Assembly (NCBI GenBank): GCA_964518405.1
Contig: CAZFGB010000015.1
Coordinates: 1-21,393, forward strand
DNA length: 21,393 nt
Direction: 5' to 3'
Origin: VXNE01 sp964518405
GTDB lineage: Bacteria > Pseudomonadota > Gammaproteobacteria > Pseudomonadales > Azotimanducaceae
How positions within the stretch are numbered: the stretch's first letter is position 1; each line of letters begins with the position of its first letter. Below, in pieces: positions 14,932 through 21,393 of the stretch. The position numbers were made by a program, and so were the translations under genes. The notes beneath the pieces are model-generated. The model saw only the letters and a program-made list of their open reading frames with translations. It ran no database searches and had not been told where the DNA came from.

Positions 14932-14945
14932 GGGGCGGTGGCCCC
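14932..14945 (+). promoter_or_regulatory. Small GC hairpin in the leader of the second receptor
   Basis: GGGGC-GGTG-GCCCC forms a five-pair stem six bases before the ribosome binding site (GGAG, 14951-14954) of the second receptor gene. It could modulate translation. The 163-bp gap between the receptors otherwise shows an AT-richer tract (about 14871-14925) but no well-spaced promoter that I would defend, and no clear terminator. Confidence 0.25.
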
Positions 14946-14963
14946 AACAGGGAGTAAGAAGTC

Positions 14964-17900
14964 ATGCATCGTCAAATCGTGAGTTGTTTCGCGCTGTCCG
15001 GCGCCGTCTTGATCGGCGTGCCGTCCGGATCCGCGGCTGCGGAAGACGAGTCCTCGGCGGACGACAGCCGAACCGCGGTCGAAGAAGTGATCGTGACCGC
15101 GCAGCGCGTGGCGGAGAGCATTCAGGACGTCCCCATCGCGGTGACGGCGCTGACCGACGATACGCTCAGGGATCGGCAGATCATCACGCCTTCAGATCTG
15201 CAGCTCAATACGCCGAACGTGTCGTTCAGCGCGACCAATTTCGGTAGCTCGGCGCTGAGCATCCGGGGGATCGGACGGCTCGTGGTGGGGCGCTCGGGCG
15301 AGTCCGGCGTGTCGTCGCATGTGAACGAAATAGCGGTTCCCAGCAACCTGGAGACCATGGAGTTCTTTGACCTGGAGCGGGTTGAGGTACTGCGTGGCCC
15401 GCAGAGCACCCTGTTCGGCCGCAACGCCACCGGCGGGGCCATCAACCTCGTGACGAAAATGCCGTCGACGGATGGATTCGGTGGTTTCGCGGACATCGAG
15501 ACGGGTGCGTTCAATCACTCGCGTCTAAAGGGCGCGATCAATCTGCCCATCGGCAACCGGGTCGCGGCGCGGGTCGCCGCGTTCAAGCTCGATCGGGAGG
15601 GCTATACGAAGAACCTCGCCTACGGGCAGAGGGATAGCGAGGGCAATACGCTGCCGGGCATCGATGGAAGCGTTGACGGGCGCGGCATCGTGGCGGCGCG
15701 GGCGACCCTGTCCTGGGACCTGACGGACCGGGCGGGCGCCTGGCTCCAATACCACCGTACCAACGAAGAAGACGACCGGGCTCGCATCACCAACCAGGTG
15801 TGCGCGCGCAACCCCCTGCCCACCACGGGATGCCTTCCCGATGCGCGCGGACGCGATACGCCGCACCTGAGCGCCACCACGTCGGGAATCTTCGCGGGTC
15901 TCGGCGGCATGCTGCCCTTGGGGGCCGACGGCTCCCAGACGGCCTTGTACGACTTTCCGCGTCCCGCGATGGACAGCTACAGGGAGATGCACACCGACTT
16001 CGACCCCGTATTCTGGCAGAAGGAAGAGATCTGGGCGTTCGGGCTCGACTACGATTTCGAGAACCTGCGTGCGAGCCTGATCGGCGGGCGCCGAGTCAAT
16101 GAGTTCATTGCCCAGCAGGACTACTTCATGAATGTCGGGCCGGTATTGGCGCCGACGCGATTGAATCCAATCGGAGTCTGGCCGGTATCCGAACCTGCGG
16201 GCGGGGCGGGCGAAGAGTGGCTCTCGGATACCTGCAACCTCGCGGCGGGAACGGCGGGCGCTGTCGGCGGCTGCATCCTGCCAACGCACCAGAACAGGTC
16301 CTTCGGCTACGACCAGCAGGACGCCCATTCGGAGTATTTCACGCTGGAGGCCAAGATCCACTCGGAGTTCGACGGGCCGCTGGGTTTCCTGCTCGGCGCC
16401 AGCCGTCATGACGGCCAAAGCTACGGCGGCTACTACGTGCTGTCGAACGAGCTTGACTCGGTCACCGTCTTCGGCGTTCCGGCATTGGGGCTTCCACCCC
16501 TGTTCCCGGGTTTCTTCTACAACTCGAACAACCCGGAGTCCGGCGCGGAGCAGGATGGCTGGGCGACCTTCGGCGAACTCTACTACGACGTTTCCGATCG
16601 GCTGAAGTTCACGCTGGGACTGCGCTTCAACGAGGACAACAAGAGCGCAAGCGACGCGAGCGTGTTGTTCAACTCGGCGAATGTGAACGCGGCGCTCGGC
16701 GGGCTGCTGGGACCGAATCCCATCTGGCTGCGCAGCGGCCTGTTCACGGAAATGGTCGGCATGGCTTCGAATCCGGGCGCGCCATTGAGCGAAGCTTCGC
16801 GGCGGTTGCTGGAATTCTGGAGTGCGCAGGGCGTGTACGAGGCCAATGCGCCGACGGCCATCGGCTCGGTTGCGGCGATCGGCGCCGCCCAAGCGATCGG
16901 GGCGCAGATCGCGGCGGGGCTGCTGCCGATCCAGTTCGTGCCGCAAGTCATCGCGGGACTGCCGCTGCCGCCGATCTTTCAGGCCACCGTGGGCGCGCTG
17001 CTGTCCCAGAATCCGGCGGTGATTGGGCGGGACGCGGGTCTTGCGGCCGGCTCGCAGGCGTTCACCGCGATCGCAGACATCCTGACGCCGGTGCCCGGCT
17101 TCGGCGAAACGCGTTTCGTTACGGGCAGCCCGAGCGAAGGACAGTGGCGGGAGGCGAGCGGCCGGGCGGGCTTCGACTTTAAGATCGACGACAGGACAAT
17201 GGTTTACGGATTCCTGAGTCGCGGCTATAAGCCCGGCGGCTTCAATCCGGCCATACCGCCCGCGTTCCAGGATACGTCGGCGTTTACCTTCGAGGCCGAG
17301 CAGGTGAACGCCATCGAAGGCGGGATCAAGAGTACGTTGCGTGACGGCGGACTCGTCCTCAACGGCGCGTTGTTCATGTACGACTACACGGGTCTACAGG
17401 TGACCCGGATCAGGAACAACAGCTCGATCAACGAGAATATCGACGCCGGCATTCGCGGTCTGGAACTGGAAGGACGTTGGCGACCGCAGGCGATGCCGGG
17501 TCTCGCGGTAGATTTCGCCTACGGTTCGCTCTTCAGCGACATCAAGGGCAGCCGATCGATCGATCCCATCAATCGGACCGGAGGCAACTCCGAATATGTC
17601 CTGTTGAACAACATCGATCCGGGTTCGCTTACGGGGGTGAACTACGTCGCGCGCGAGTCCCAGATCACGCCGGCGCTCGTGGCCGCCGCATTGCAGGTGC
17701 CGGCGGCGCTGGATGTCCGCAACGGGCTGACGGTCGAGTCGGTGTCCTACCCTGCGAATGCTGCGGGCGTATCGATACCCGTGTTCTTTTCGCGGAACTT
17801 CCTCGCGGCGGCGGGCGTCGAAACCCTTGACGGCATTCCCATCGATCTCGATGGCAAGGAACTGCCGAACGCGCCTCGGCACACGATCAAGTTGGGCCTG

Positions 17901-18212
17901 TCCCATACGTGGAATACCGGCGCCTCGGCATTGCTGACGCTCCGTTGGGACGTCTACTGGCAAAGCGCATCCTACGCGCGCGAGTTCAACACCGTCGGCG
18001 ACGAGATCGACAGCTGGAGCCAGCACAACCTTTCGCTGATATACGAGAGCGGCGGCAACTGGTCGGCCAGAGCCTGGATTCGCAACCTGCAGGACAAGGA
18101 AATCGTGACCGGCAAGTACCTCACAAGCGATACCTCCGGTCTCTTCCGCAACTATTTCCTGACGGAACCGCGAATCTACGGCGTATCGGTACGGTTCGCT
18201 CCGGGAGGGTAG
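14964..18212 (+). CDS. TonB-dependent outer-membrane receptor, second of the tandem pair
   Basis: This 1082-residue receptor is a close paralogue of the preceding gene along its entire length. A signal peptide (about 1-26, ending SAAA) is followed by TonB-box-like VEEVIVTAQR at 39-48. The plug has VPIAVTAL, LSIRGIG and LRGPQSTLFGRNATGGAIN. The barrel has YGFLSRGYKPGGFNPAI and ends IYGVSVRFAPGG. The same extra loops are present: cysteine pairs with CX9C and CX12C spacing, and the hydrophobic block at residues 628-700, which differs from the first copy at 8 of 73 positions. The N-terminal 15 residues and linkers differ most. ATG 14964 has GGAG nine bases upstream. The pair arose by tandem duplication; divergence suggests both are kept, perhaps for related ligands. 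Confidence 0.95.
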   Translation: MHRQIVSCFALSGAVLIGVPSGSAAAEDESSADDSRTAVEEVIVTAQRVAESIQDVPIAVTALTDDTLRDRQIITPSDLQLNTPNVSFSATNFGSSALSIRGIGRLVVGRSGESGVSSHVNEIAVPSNLETMEFFDLERVEVLRGPQSTLFGRNATGGAINLVTKMPSTDGFGGFADIETGAFNHSRLKGAINLPIGNRVAARVAAFKLDREGYTKNLAYGQRDSEGNTLPGIDGSVDGRGIVAARATLSWDLTDRAGAWLQYHRTNEEDDRARITNQVCARNPLPTTGCLPDARGRDTPHLSATTSGIFAGLGGMLPLGADGSQTALYDFPRPAMDSYREMHTDFDPVFWQKEEIWAFGLDYDFENLRASLIGGRRVNEFIAQQDYFMNVGPVLAPTRLNPIGVWPVSEPAGGAGEEWLSDTCNLAAGTAGAVGGCILPTHQNRSFGYDQQDAHSEYFTLEAKIHSEFDGPLGFLLGASRHDGQSYGGYYVLSNELDSVTVFGVPALGLPPLFPGFFYNSNNPESGAEQDGWATFGELYYDVSDRLKFTLGLRFNEDNKSASDASVLFNSANVNAALGGLLGPNPIWLRSGLFTEMVGMASNPGAPLSEASRRLLEFWSAQGVYEANAPTAIGSVAAIGAAQAIGAQIAAGLLPIQFVPQVIAGLPLPPIFQATVGALLSQNPAVIGRDAGLAAGSQAFTAIADILTPVPGFGETRFVTGSPSEGQWREASGRAGFDFKIDDRTMVYGFLSRGYKPGGFNPAIPPAFQDTSAFTFEAEQVNAIEGGIKSTLRDGGLVLNGALFMYDYTGLQVTRIRNNSSINENIDAGIRGLELEGRWRPQAMPGLAVDFAYGSLFSDIKGSRSIDPINRTGGNSEYVLLNNIDPGSLTGVNYVARESQITPALVAAALQVPAALDVRNGLTVESVSYPANAAGVSIPVFFSRNFLAAAGVETLDGIPIDLDGKELPNAPRHTIKLGLSHTWNTGASALLTLRWDVYWQSASYAREFNTVGDEIDSWSQHNLSLIYESGGNWSARAWIRNLQDKEIVTGKYLTSDTSGLFRNYFLTEPRIYGVSVRFAPGG

Positions 18213-18256
18213 GGGTACCGGGTCAGCAAAGGACGGGTCCCGTGGGGTGACGAGAT

Positions 18257-18297
18257 TGATTTAGCCAGTGCCCTGTTTCGGGGCGCTGGCTAAATCG
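18257..18297. terminator. Strong bidirectional hairpin terminator after the receptors
   Basis: ATTTAGCCAG at 18259-18268 pairs perfectly with CTGGCTAAAT at 18286-18295, and the stem continues inward with TGCCC/GGGCG (one G-T pair) around the loop TGTTTCG, about 15 pairs. The A/T flanks at the stem base give short U runs in either direction. It lies between the receptor gene and the facing minus-strand remnants, as expected for a shared terminator. Confidence 0.7.
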
Positions 18298-18385
18298 ATT
18301 TGATGCGGGCGAATTTCTGTAGCGCGGCGCAGTCGAGCGGGACCAGGCCGCGATTGCGCGCATAGCTGACTGTCACTTCGGAGAG
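18290..18385 (-). pseudogene. C-terminal scrap of an unidentified gene fused to the NHL remnant
   Basis: Beyond the point where NHL homology stops, another minus-strand frame reads EVTVSYARNRGLVPLD, CAALQKFARIKSI and then TAG at 18290-18292, inside the terminator hairpin. The residues look protein-like (ordered hydrophobic and basic spacing, stop directly at a terminator), as if they were the end of a different gene joined here by a deletion. I do not recognise the family. It may be chance reading. Confidence 0.3.
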
Positions 18386-18693
18386 TATCGAGCAGCGTAC
18401 CGTCGGGAGAGAACATCCTGACCGTGTGATCGAAGTTGTCCGCCGCGTAGATGCGGTCGTCGGGACCGATGTGGATGCCGTGGGCATTGGTGAACAGTCC
18501 CTCGCCCCAGGCGTCGAGGAAGTTGCCGTCGGCGTCGAAGACGATCATGGGATGCTCGCCGCGATTGAACGCGTATACGCGGTCCCTGGAGTCGGTAGCC
18601 ACGCCCGCCACTTCGACGAAGCTCCAGCCTTCGGGCAGCTTCTCCCATCCCTCGATCACCTCGAACGCGACATTTTCCTTCATACTCGATCAC
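18383..18693 (-). pseudogene. Truncated NHL-repeat protein (peptidyl-amidating-lyase-like) remnant
   Basis: The minus strand encodes FEVIEGWEKLPEGWSFVEVA, GVATDSRDRVYAFNRGEHP, MIVFDADGNFLDAWGEGLFT, HGIHIGPDDRIYAADNFDHT and VRMFSPDGTLLDTL. This is the start of a six-bladed NHL beta-propeller like those annotated as 6-bladed NHL-repeat or peptidyl-alpha-hydroxyglycine amidating-lyase-like proteins, which are normally about 300 residues. Homology ends after roughly 115 residues at about 18383, where frame and sequence change. At the 5' end IEYEGK is in a different frame from FEVIEGW, which suggests a one-base insertion near 18667; ATG 18683 (MKENVAFEV) could still start the shortened ORF. It is almost certainly non-functional. 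Confidence 0.7.
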
Positions 18694-18773
18694 CCCGGTC
18701 TACGCGATGGCGCTGGCTTTGGGGCGCTGCCGGCATGCTCGATCAGCGTGCCGCGTTGACCGGGAGGTCGGAC

Positions 18774-18965
18774 ATGACGGCAGCCCGGTACAGGCCCCAC
18801 TTCGGCGTCACCGTCCCGCAGATCAAGCGCCCCTGGGCGGCTGCCGCGGACGCGTCCCGGAGTTTCGAGGCGATGGGCTGCGACTCGCTGTGGGTCTGCG
18901 ACCATCTCTACGGTCCGCAGCCTGTTAAAGCAGCGCTTCCACCTTGTCGGACGGTCGCGCGATGA
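18774..18965 (+). pseudogene. Truncated luciferase-like (LLM, F420-type) oxidoreductase, N-terminus only
   Basis: ATG 18774 has a good ribosome binding site, GGGAGG at 18762-18767. It reads RPHFGVTVPQIKRPWAAAAD, then FEAMGCDSLWVCDHLYGPQ. This is the first beta-alpha unit of LLM-class flavin-dependent oxidoreductases, with the typical FDSVWVxDHL-type motif, usually about 280-340 residues. Similarity stops at about 18922, immediately next to the stop codon of the convergent arsC; the remaining codons to TGA 18963-18965 are antisense to arsC. About 85 percent of the gene is missing. The intact start and ribosome binding site show a recent loss. Confidence 0.7.
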
Positions 18966-19275
18966 CGGCCCGGTCGCCGCGCACCACCACCGGCCGCTGC
19001 ATCAATCTCGGGTGCTCGAGGAGCAGGGCGATCACGGCATCTTCGGTGGTGTAGTCGCCGGCGTTCAGCCCAAGGTCCTTGAAGTTCTTGTCCTTGCGCA
19101 CGAGTTCCGCCGGCGGATCGTCGATCATGCCGATGAACCCGCGCAGCGTTCCCTCGCTCAGAGGTTCCTTGATGTAGTTGATGACATCGAACTCGACGTC
19201 TCGCTCGCGCAGGATCCCCAGCGCGCCGCGTGACTGGCCTCAGCCAGGGTTGTGGTAGAGAGTGATGCGGTCCAT
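18925..19275 (-). CDS. arsC: ArsC/YfgD-family arsenate-reductase-like protein, probable selenoprotein (in-frame TGA at codon 12)
   Basis: ArsC-type proteins have a thioredoxin-like fold and reduce arsenate through a single catalytic cysteine with glutathione/glutaredoxin. Reading from ATG 19275 gives MDRITLYHNPG, TGA (19240-19242), GQSRGALGILRERDVEFDV, then NYIKEPLSEGTLRGFIGM, PAELVRKDKNF, HPRLMQRPVVV and ARPSDKVEALL, 116 codons. The TGA occupies precisely the place of catalytic Cys12 in the R773 pattern HNPACGTSR. The anion-binding arginines (LVRKD, QRPVVV, ARPSD) are all kept, and length and frame are otherwise perfect. A hairpin resembling a bacterial SECIS follows the TGA. GGGAG lies seven bases before the ATG. 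I therefore read codon 12 as selenocysteine. The alternative is a fresh nonsense mutation, with the ORF from 19128 as a useless remnant. The substrate may not be arsenate, as YfgD relatives are uncharacterised. Confidence 0.8.
19202..19230 (-). promoter_or_regulatory. Candidate bacterial SECIS element in arsC
   Basis: In the minus-strand mRNA, nine bases after the UGA, a hairpin can form. Its lower stem is CGC/GCG and its middle stem CGCGC/GCGCG; a U-U mismatch follows, then GG/CC, capped by the tetraloop GGAU. Described bacterial SECIS elements are short hairpins just 3' of the UGA with an apical loop starting with G and unpaired U near the top; this one fits in distance and loop. It is GC-rich sequence, so chance pairing is possible. 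Confidence 0.55.
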
Positions 19276-19300
19276 GGCGTTCTCCCGGTAGGTGAGTTCG

Positions 19301-19306
19301 AGTATA
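19301..19306 (-). promoter_or_regulatory. Candidate -10 element for arsC
   Basis: TATACT (5 of 6 to TATAAT) on the minus strand lies 25 bases before the arsC ATG, followed by the GGGAG ribosome binding site. No good -35 is seen at 16-18 bases. It suggests that arsC has its own promoter within the 114-bp gap after the DUF2784 gene. Confidence 0.35.
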
Positions 19307-19389
19307 GCGCCGCTTTTCGCGATGCGCCTCGCAGGGGTCTGGGCTCAGGAGTCACTTGCAATCCTCCGCCAGTCCAGGAGTCGGCCATT

Positions 19390-19824
19390 TTATCGATGCG
19401 GGTGTGAGGGGGTGCGATCCCGGGCCGCCGGGCGCAGGCGCCTGGGCGGAAAACGCGCCCATGCCCATACGACCAGCAGTCCAAAGGCGGTGTAGGCCAC
19501 AATGAAAGCCGAGGCGGGAAGGTCGTAATACAGGATCCGATGCAGCCAGTACTGGATGAAGCTACCTTCGTAGGCGGGTTGGCCAACCTGGATTCGAAGC
19601 GACATCTCGAGCGTGGTCAGGGGACAGACCATGCCGAGCCAGGTCTGCAGAACGACAAAGCCGATGGCGGCGAGATGTGTGCCCCGGAACCAGATATTGC
19701 GGATCCAGGCCCATCCGAAATGGCCGCCGCCGACGGTCAACAGCAGCCCGATCACCACGAACGCGACAAACAGCGCATGCGTCACCAAGACGATGTCGGC
19801 CAGGTGTTGATTCACGGGCGACAC
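19390..19824 (-). CDS. DUF2784 family membrane protein
   Basis: The 144-residue protein has about four membrane segments: LADIVLVTHALFVAFVVIGL, IRNIWFRGTHLAAIGFVVLQ, YDLPASAFIVAYTAFGLLVV and a less regular one. Between the second and third is the DUF2784 hallmark GMVCPLTTLEMSLR, followed by YEGSFIQYWLHRILYY. Family members are small inner-membrane proteins of unknown function. The C-terminal tail (WARFPPRRLRPAARDRTPSH) is basic and cytoplasmic. It is transcribed toward arsC and divergent from sdhE. The family call is firm; no role is proposed. Confidence 0.88.
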   Translation of the reverse strand: MSPVNQHLADIVLVTHALFVAFVVIGLLLTVGGGHFGWAWIRNIWFRGTHLAAIGFVVLQTWLGMVCPLTTLEMSLRIQVGQPAYEGSFIQYWLHRILYYDLPASAFIVAYTAFGLLVVWAWARFPPRRLRPAARDRTPSHPHR

Positions 19825-19976
19825 CTGCGTTGACCGCTGTTCGAACGGCGGGGTCCGAGAACCTCGGGGCGGCGTCTACCCGGCTTGCCCACTACGCTGA
19901 ACGGGTACATTGGTTTAGTGTAGCGGCAAGCGGGAGTGTCGCCGGCACTTCGCGCGTCTTCAGTTGGCGGGACAAG

Positions 19977-20267
19977 ATGCACGTGGACGATGGCCGGGAG
20001 TTGCACCGCGTACGTTGGCGCAGCCGGCGCGGCATGCTGGAGCTGGACCTCTTCCTGATGCCTTTTGCCGAGAGTTGCTACGCGGACTTGACGCCGGCGG
20101 ACCGGGCCGCATATCGCGACCTGCTCCGGTGCGGGGACTGGGAGATTCTCGACTGGTTACGACAGGATTCTGCGCCACCTCCCGCCCTGGCGCACATCGT
20201 GGAACTCGTCCGGGCCGGGAGCGCGAGGGCGTCCCTCGCAAGAAAAGGGACGAACGCGACGGACTGA
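19977..20267 (+). CDS. sdhE: SdhE, FAD assembly factor for succinate dehydrogenase, with repeat-encoded tail
   Basis: SdhE (YgfY) is a small cytosolic protein that helps attach FAD covalently to the flavoprotein subunits SdhA and FrdA. The 96-residue product shows the family signature RRGMLELD with the RGxxE motif at 18-22, then LFLMPFAESCYADLTPADRA, YRDLLRCGDWEILDWLRQ and a last helix ALAHIVELVRAG. E. coli SdhE is 88 residues. ATG 19977 is preceded by GGCGGGA about five bases upstream and fits the family start. The last 15 or so codons (SARASLARKGTNATD) come from a copy of the palindromic repeat, so the native end is near residue 81. It is separate from any sdh operon in this window. Confidence 0.9.
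   Translation: MHVDDGRELHRVRWRSRRGMLELDLFLMPFAESCYADLTPADRAAYRDLLRCGDWEILDWLRQDSAPPPALAHIVELVRAGSARASLARKGTNATD
20213..20250 (+). repeat. Single palindromic repeat unit at the 3' end of sdhE
   Basis: The perfect hairpin GCGAGGG-CGT-CCCTCGC at 20223-20239 is preceded by GCCGGGAGC and followed by AAGAAAAGGGA. It has the same left flank (CGGGAGC) as the arrays around nadD and the same right flank as the distal end of the array before nadD. It lies inside the sdhE reading frame, 35 bases before the stop. Confidence 0.85.
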
Positions 20268-20279
20268 AGCGACCACCGC

Positions 20280-21098
20280 TCAGGCGAGCAGCTTTTCGGC
20301 CAACGCCTTCAGGCGTTCCGTGCCTCCGCTCATGCGCACCCCGGACGCCAACTGCGCCTCGAGCGTCTCCTCGGTGCAACCGTCCAGGAAGGCGATGCCG
20401 GCTGCCCTGCAGGCATCGAATACGCGTTCCCGGGCGGCGGCCAGTTCGGGCGCGTCGCGACGCGCATCCTGGAATCCATGGGACATCGACATGTCCGCGG
20501 GGCCCCACTCGGCGAATGCGACCCCCGGCACCCTGGCGGTTTCAAACGCGTTCGCGAGCGCGCGCCGGTTCTCTATCTTGAGGCCGAGCAGGAGTTCTCC
20601 ATCCGGATTCAGCGGCCACGGGTCGGCGCGTTCCACGTATTGCTGCGGCGTGACTCCCCAGATGGCCGCCGCTGCGGCCTGCCCGCCGGACCCGCGCGTG
20701 CCGCCGCGGAAGGTGTAGCGCATCGCCTCGACCACCGCCCCGACCGCTTCGGGGGACTCGGCGTGGCACAGCAGGAACCCATGCACGCCGACGGCGAGCA
20801 ACTGGCGTATCTGCCAGGCATTCGCCCGCACAAGGTCTGGCGCCCGGCCCTCGAATGGCAGTTCCACGAGCACGATGGGCGTGGGTGTGCGCACCGATGC
20901 CATGCCCCGCATGAACCGGTTCATCCCCGGGATGTCGAGCGGGCCGTGCTCCATGCCGATGTTGATGTAGTCGGCCCATGTGTCCGCCATCGCTATCCCG
21001 GCTTCGAATGTCAGCTCGGCGCCTGTGTGGCCGCCGGTGTAGAAGACCGGTCGGTCGTCGGCCAGGCGCGCCACCACGCCGTTGATTCGGCTAGCCAT
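20280..21098 (-). CDS. HpcH/HpaI-family aldolase (citrate-lyase-like TIM barrel)
   Basis: Enzymes of this family are class II, metal-dependent aldolases that split or form 2-keto-3-deoxy acids, releasing pyruvate, in aromatic or sugar acid catabolism. The 272-residue protein has the pattern of the fold: YINIGMEHGPLDIPGMNRFM, TPIVLVELPFEG, LLAVGVHGFLLCHAESPEAV with AVVEAMRY, GLKIENRRALANAF (metal-ligand Glu), and GVAFAEWGPADMSMSHGF with the Asp of the GpxDLs motif. The WG/VTPQQYVERADPWPLNPDGE insert and C-terminal ERVFDACRAAGIAFLDGC are family-like. ATG 21096-21098 has AGGAAGG five to six bases upstream. It converges on sdhE with a 12-bp gap. The exact substrate is not determined. Confidence 0.88.
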   Translation of the reverse strand: MASRINGVVARLADDRPVFYTGGHTGAELTFEAGIAMADTWADYINIGMEHGPLDIPGMNRFMRGMASVRTPTPIVLVELPFEGRAPDLVRANAWQIRQLLAVGVHGFLLCHAESPEAVGAVVEAMRYTFRGGTRGSGGQAAAAAIWGVTPQQYVERADPWPLNPDGELLLGLKIENRRALANAFETARVPGVAFAEWGPADMSMSHGFQDARRDAPELAAARERVFDACRAAGIAFLDGCTEETLEAQLASGVRMSGGTERLKALAEKLLA

Positions 21099-21393
21099 TG
21101 CATCCTTCCTCGTTACGTGGATTTCCCGATACGGGCGTCAAAGCGGGCAGGTTTCAAAGACGGCGGATACTTCTGGACGTGCGATCGGAACTGGGGCACG
21201 GCTACGGCTCGTTGTCGCCTTGCGCTGTCATGTCGCGCGGCGAATCGCCAAGCTAGTGTTCCGTCAAGTCTAAAGATGCGAGTGTAGCTGCGAGGGATTT
21301 TTGGTTCCTGGCGAGGCGCGACGACGCCGTGTGGCAGGCGCCACACAAGGAGGAGCAACAAAGTCCAGGGGGCAAAAAGACCCGCAGATACCC
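21099..21393. other. Gene-free right edge of the window
   Basis: These 295 bases show no coding frame that I believe; minus-strand 21113-21361 is open but has no recognisable protein character. It includes the leader of the aldolase gene, an AT-richer stretch (about 21250-21305) with AGTGTTCCGTCAAG on the plus strand, a perfect hairpin GTGTGGC-AGGC-GCCACAC at 21329-21346, and a purine-rich GGAGGAG at about 21349-21355 that could be a ribosome binding site for a gene starting beyond the window. Confidence 0.5.

Noticed and set aside
13973..14965. Long minus-strand frames opposite the receptors (for example 330 and 473 codons)
   Set aside because: They are shadows of the receptor genes with Arg/Gln/Asp-rich composition and no independent motifs.
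18925..19128. Annotating the short minus-strand ORF from 19128 as a separate 67-residue gene
   Set aside because: In-frame ArsC homology continues upstream through the TGA to ATG 19275, so 19128 is an internal methionine.
19885..19911. TTGCCC and TACATT as an sdhE promoter
   Set aside because: The spacing is 15 bases and both boxes are weak; it cannot be supported over background.

Overview
The window looks like chromosome from a high-GC, Gram-negative gammaproteobacterium, probably an uncultured lineage. I base this on the divergent uvrA/ssb pair, the proA-like/nadD/rsfS/mrdA/rodA/mltB/dacA order known from Pseudomonas-type genomes, two outer-membrane TonB-dependent receptors and an SdhE homologue. 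No RNA gene, CRISPR array, phage module or complete transposon was seen.

Layout: 1-1187 holds the 5' end of uvrA (-), then ssb and a small membrane/coiled-coil protein (+). At 1300-2085 is uppP (-), which recycles the undecaprenyl carrier. From 2244 to 11286 there is a long co-directional block: a LON-substrate-binding-domain protein overlapping a divergent ProA-like dehydrogenase, nadD, rsfS, mrdA (PBP2), rodA, mltB and dacA (PBP5/6). UppP, PBP2, RodA, MltB and DacA together serve peptidoglycan synthesis and remodelling of the rod wall. Two genes usual in this cluster are missing: rlmH, with no trace, and rlpA, of which a short SPOR-like tail may survive. From 11525 to 18212 lie two tandem paralogous TonB-dependent receptors with unusual hydrophobic and cysteine-bearing loops. 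A strong bidirectional hairpin terminator follows.

The segment 18290-18965 is a zone of gene remains: a truncated NHL-repeat gene, an unrelated C-terminal scrap and a truncated luciferase-like oxidoreductase. Beside it is the most notable gene of the window, an ArsC-family reductase at 18925-19275 (-). It is full length except for an in-frame TGA exactly at the catalytic cysteine codon, followed by a hairpin of bacterial SECIS form. This makes it a strong candidate selenoprotein. DUF2784 (-), sdhE (+) and an HpcH/HpaI aldolase (-) complete the window.

A family of 30-bp-period palindromic repeats occurs three times: inverted on either side of nadD (two and about four units) and once at the 3' end of sdhE, where it is translated as a C-terminal tail. 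The copies share a leader and a terminal motif, so they behave like a modular, mobile REP-like element.
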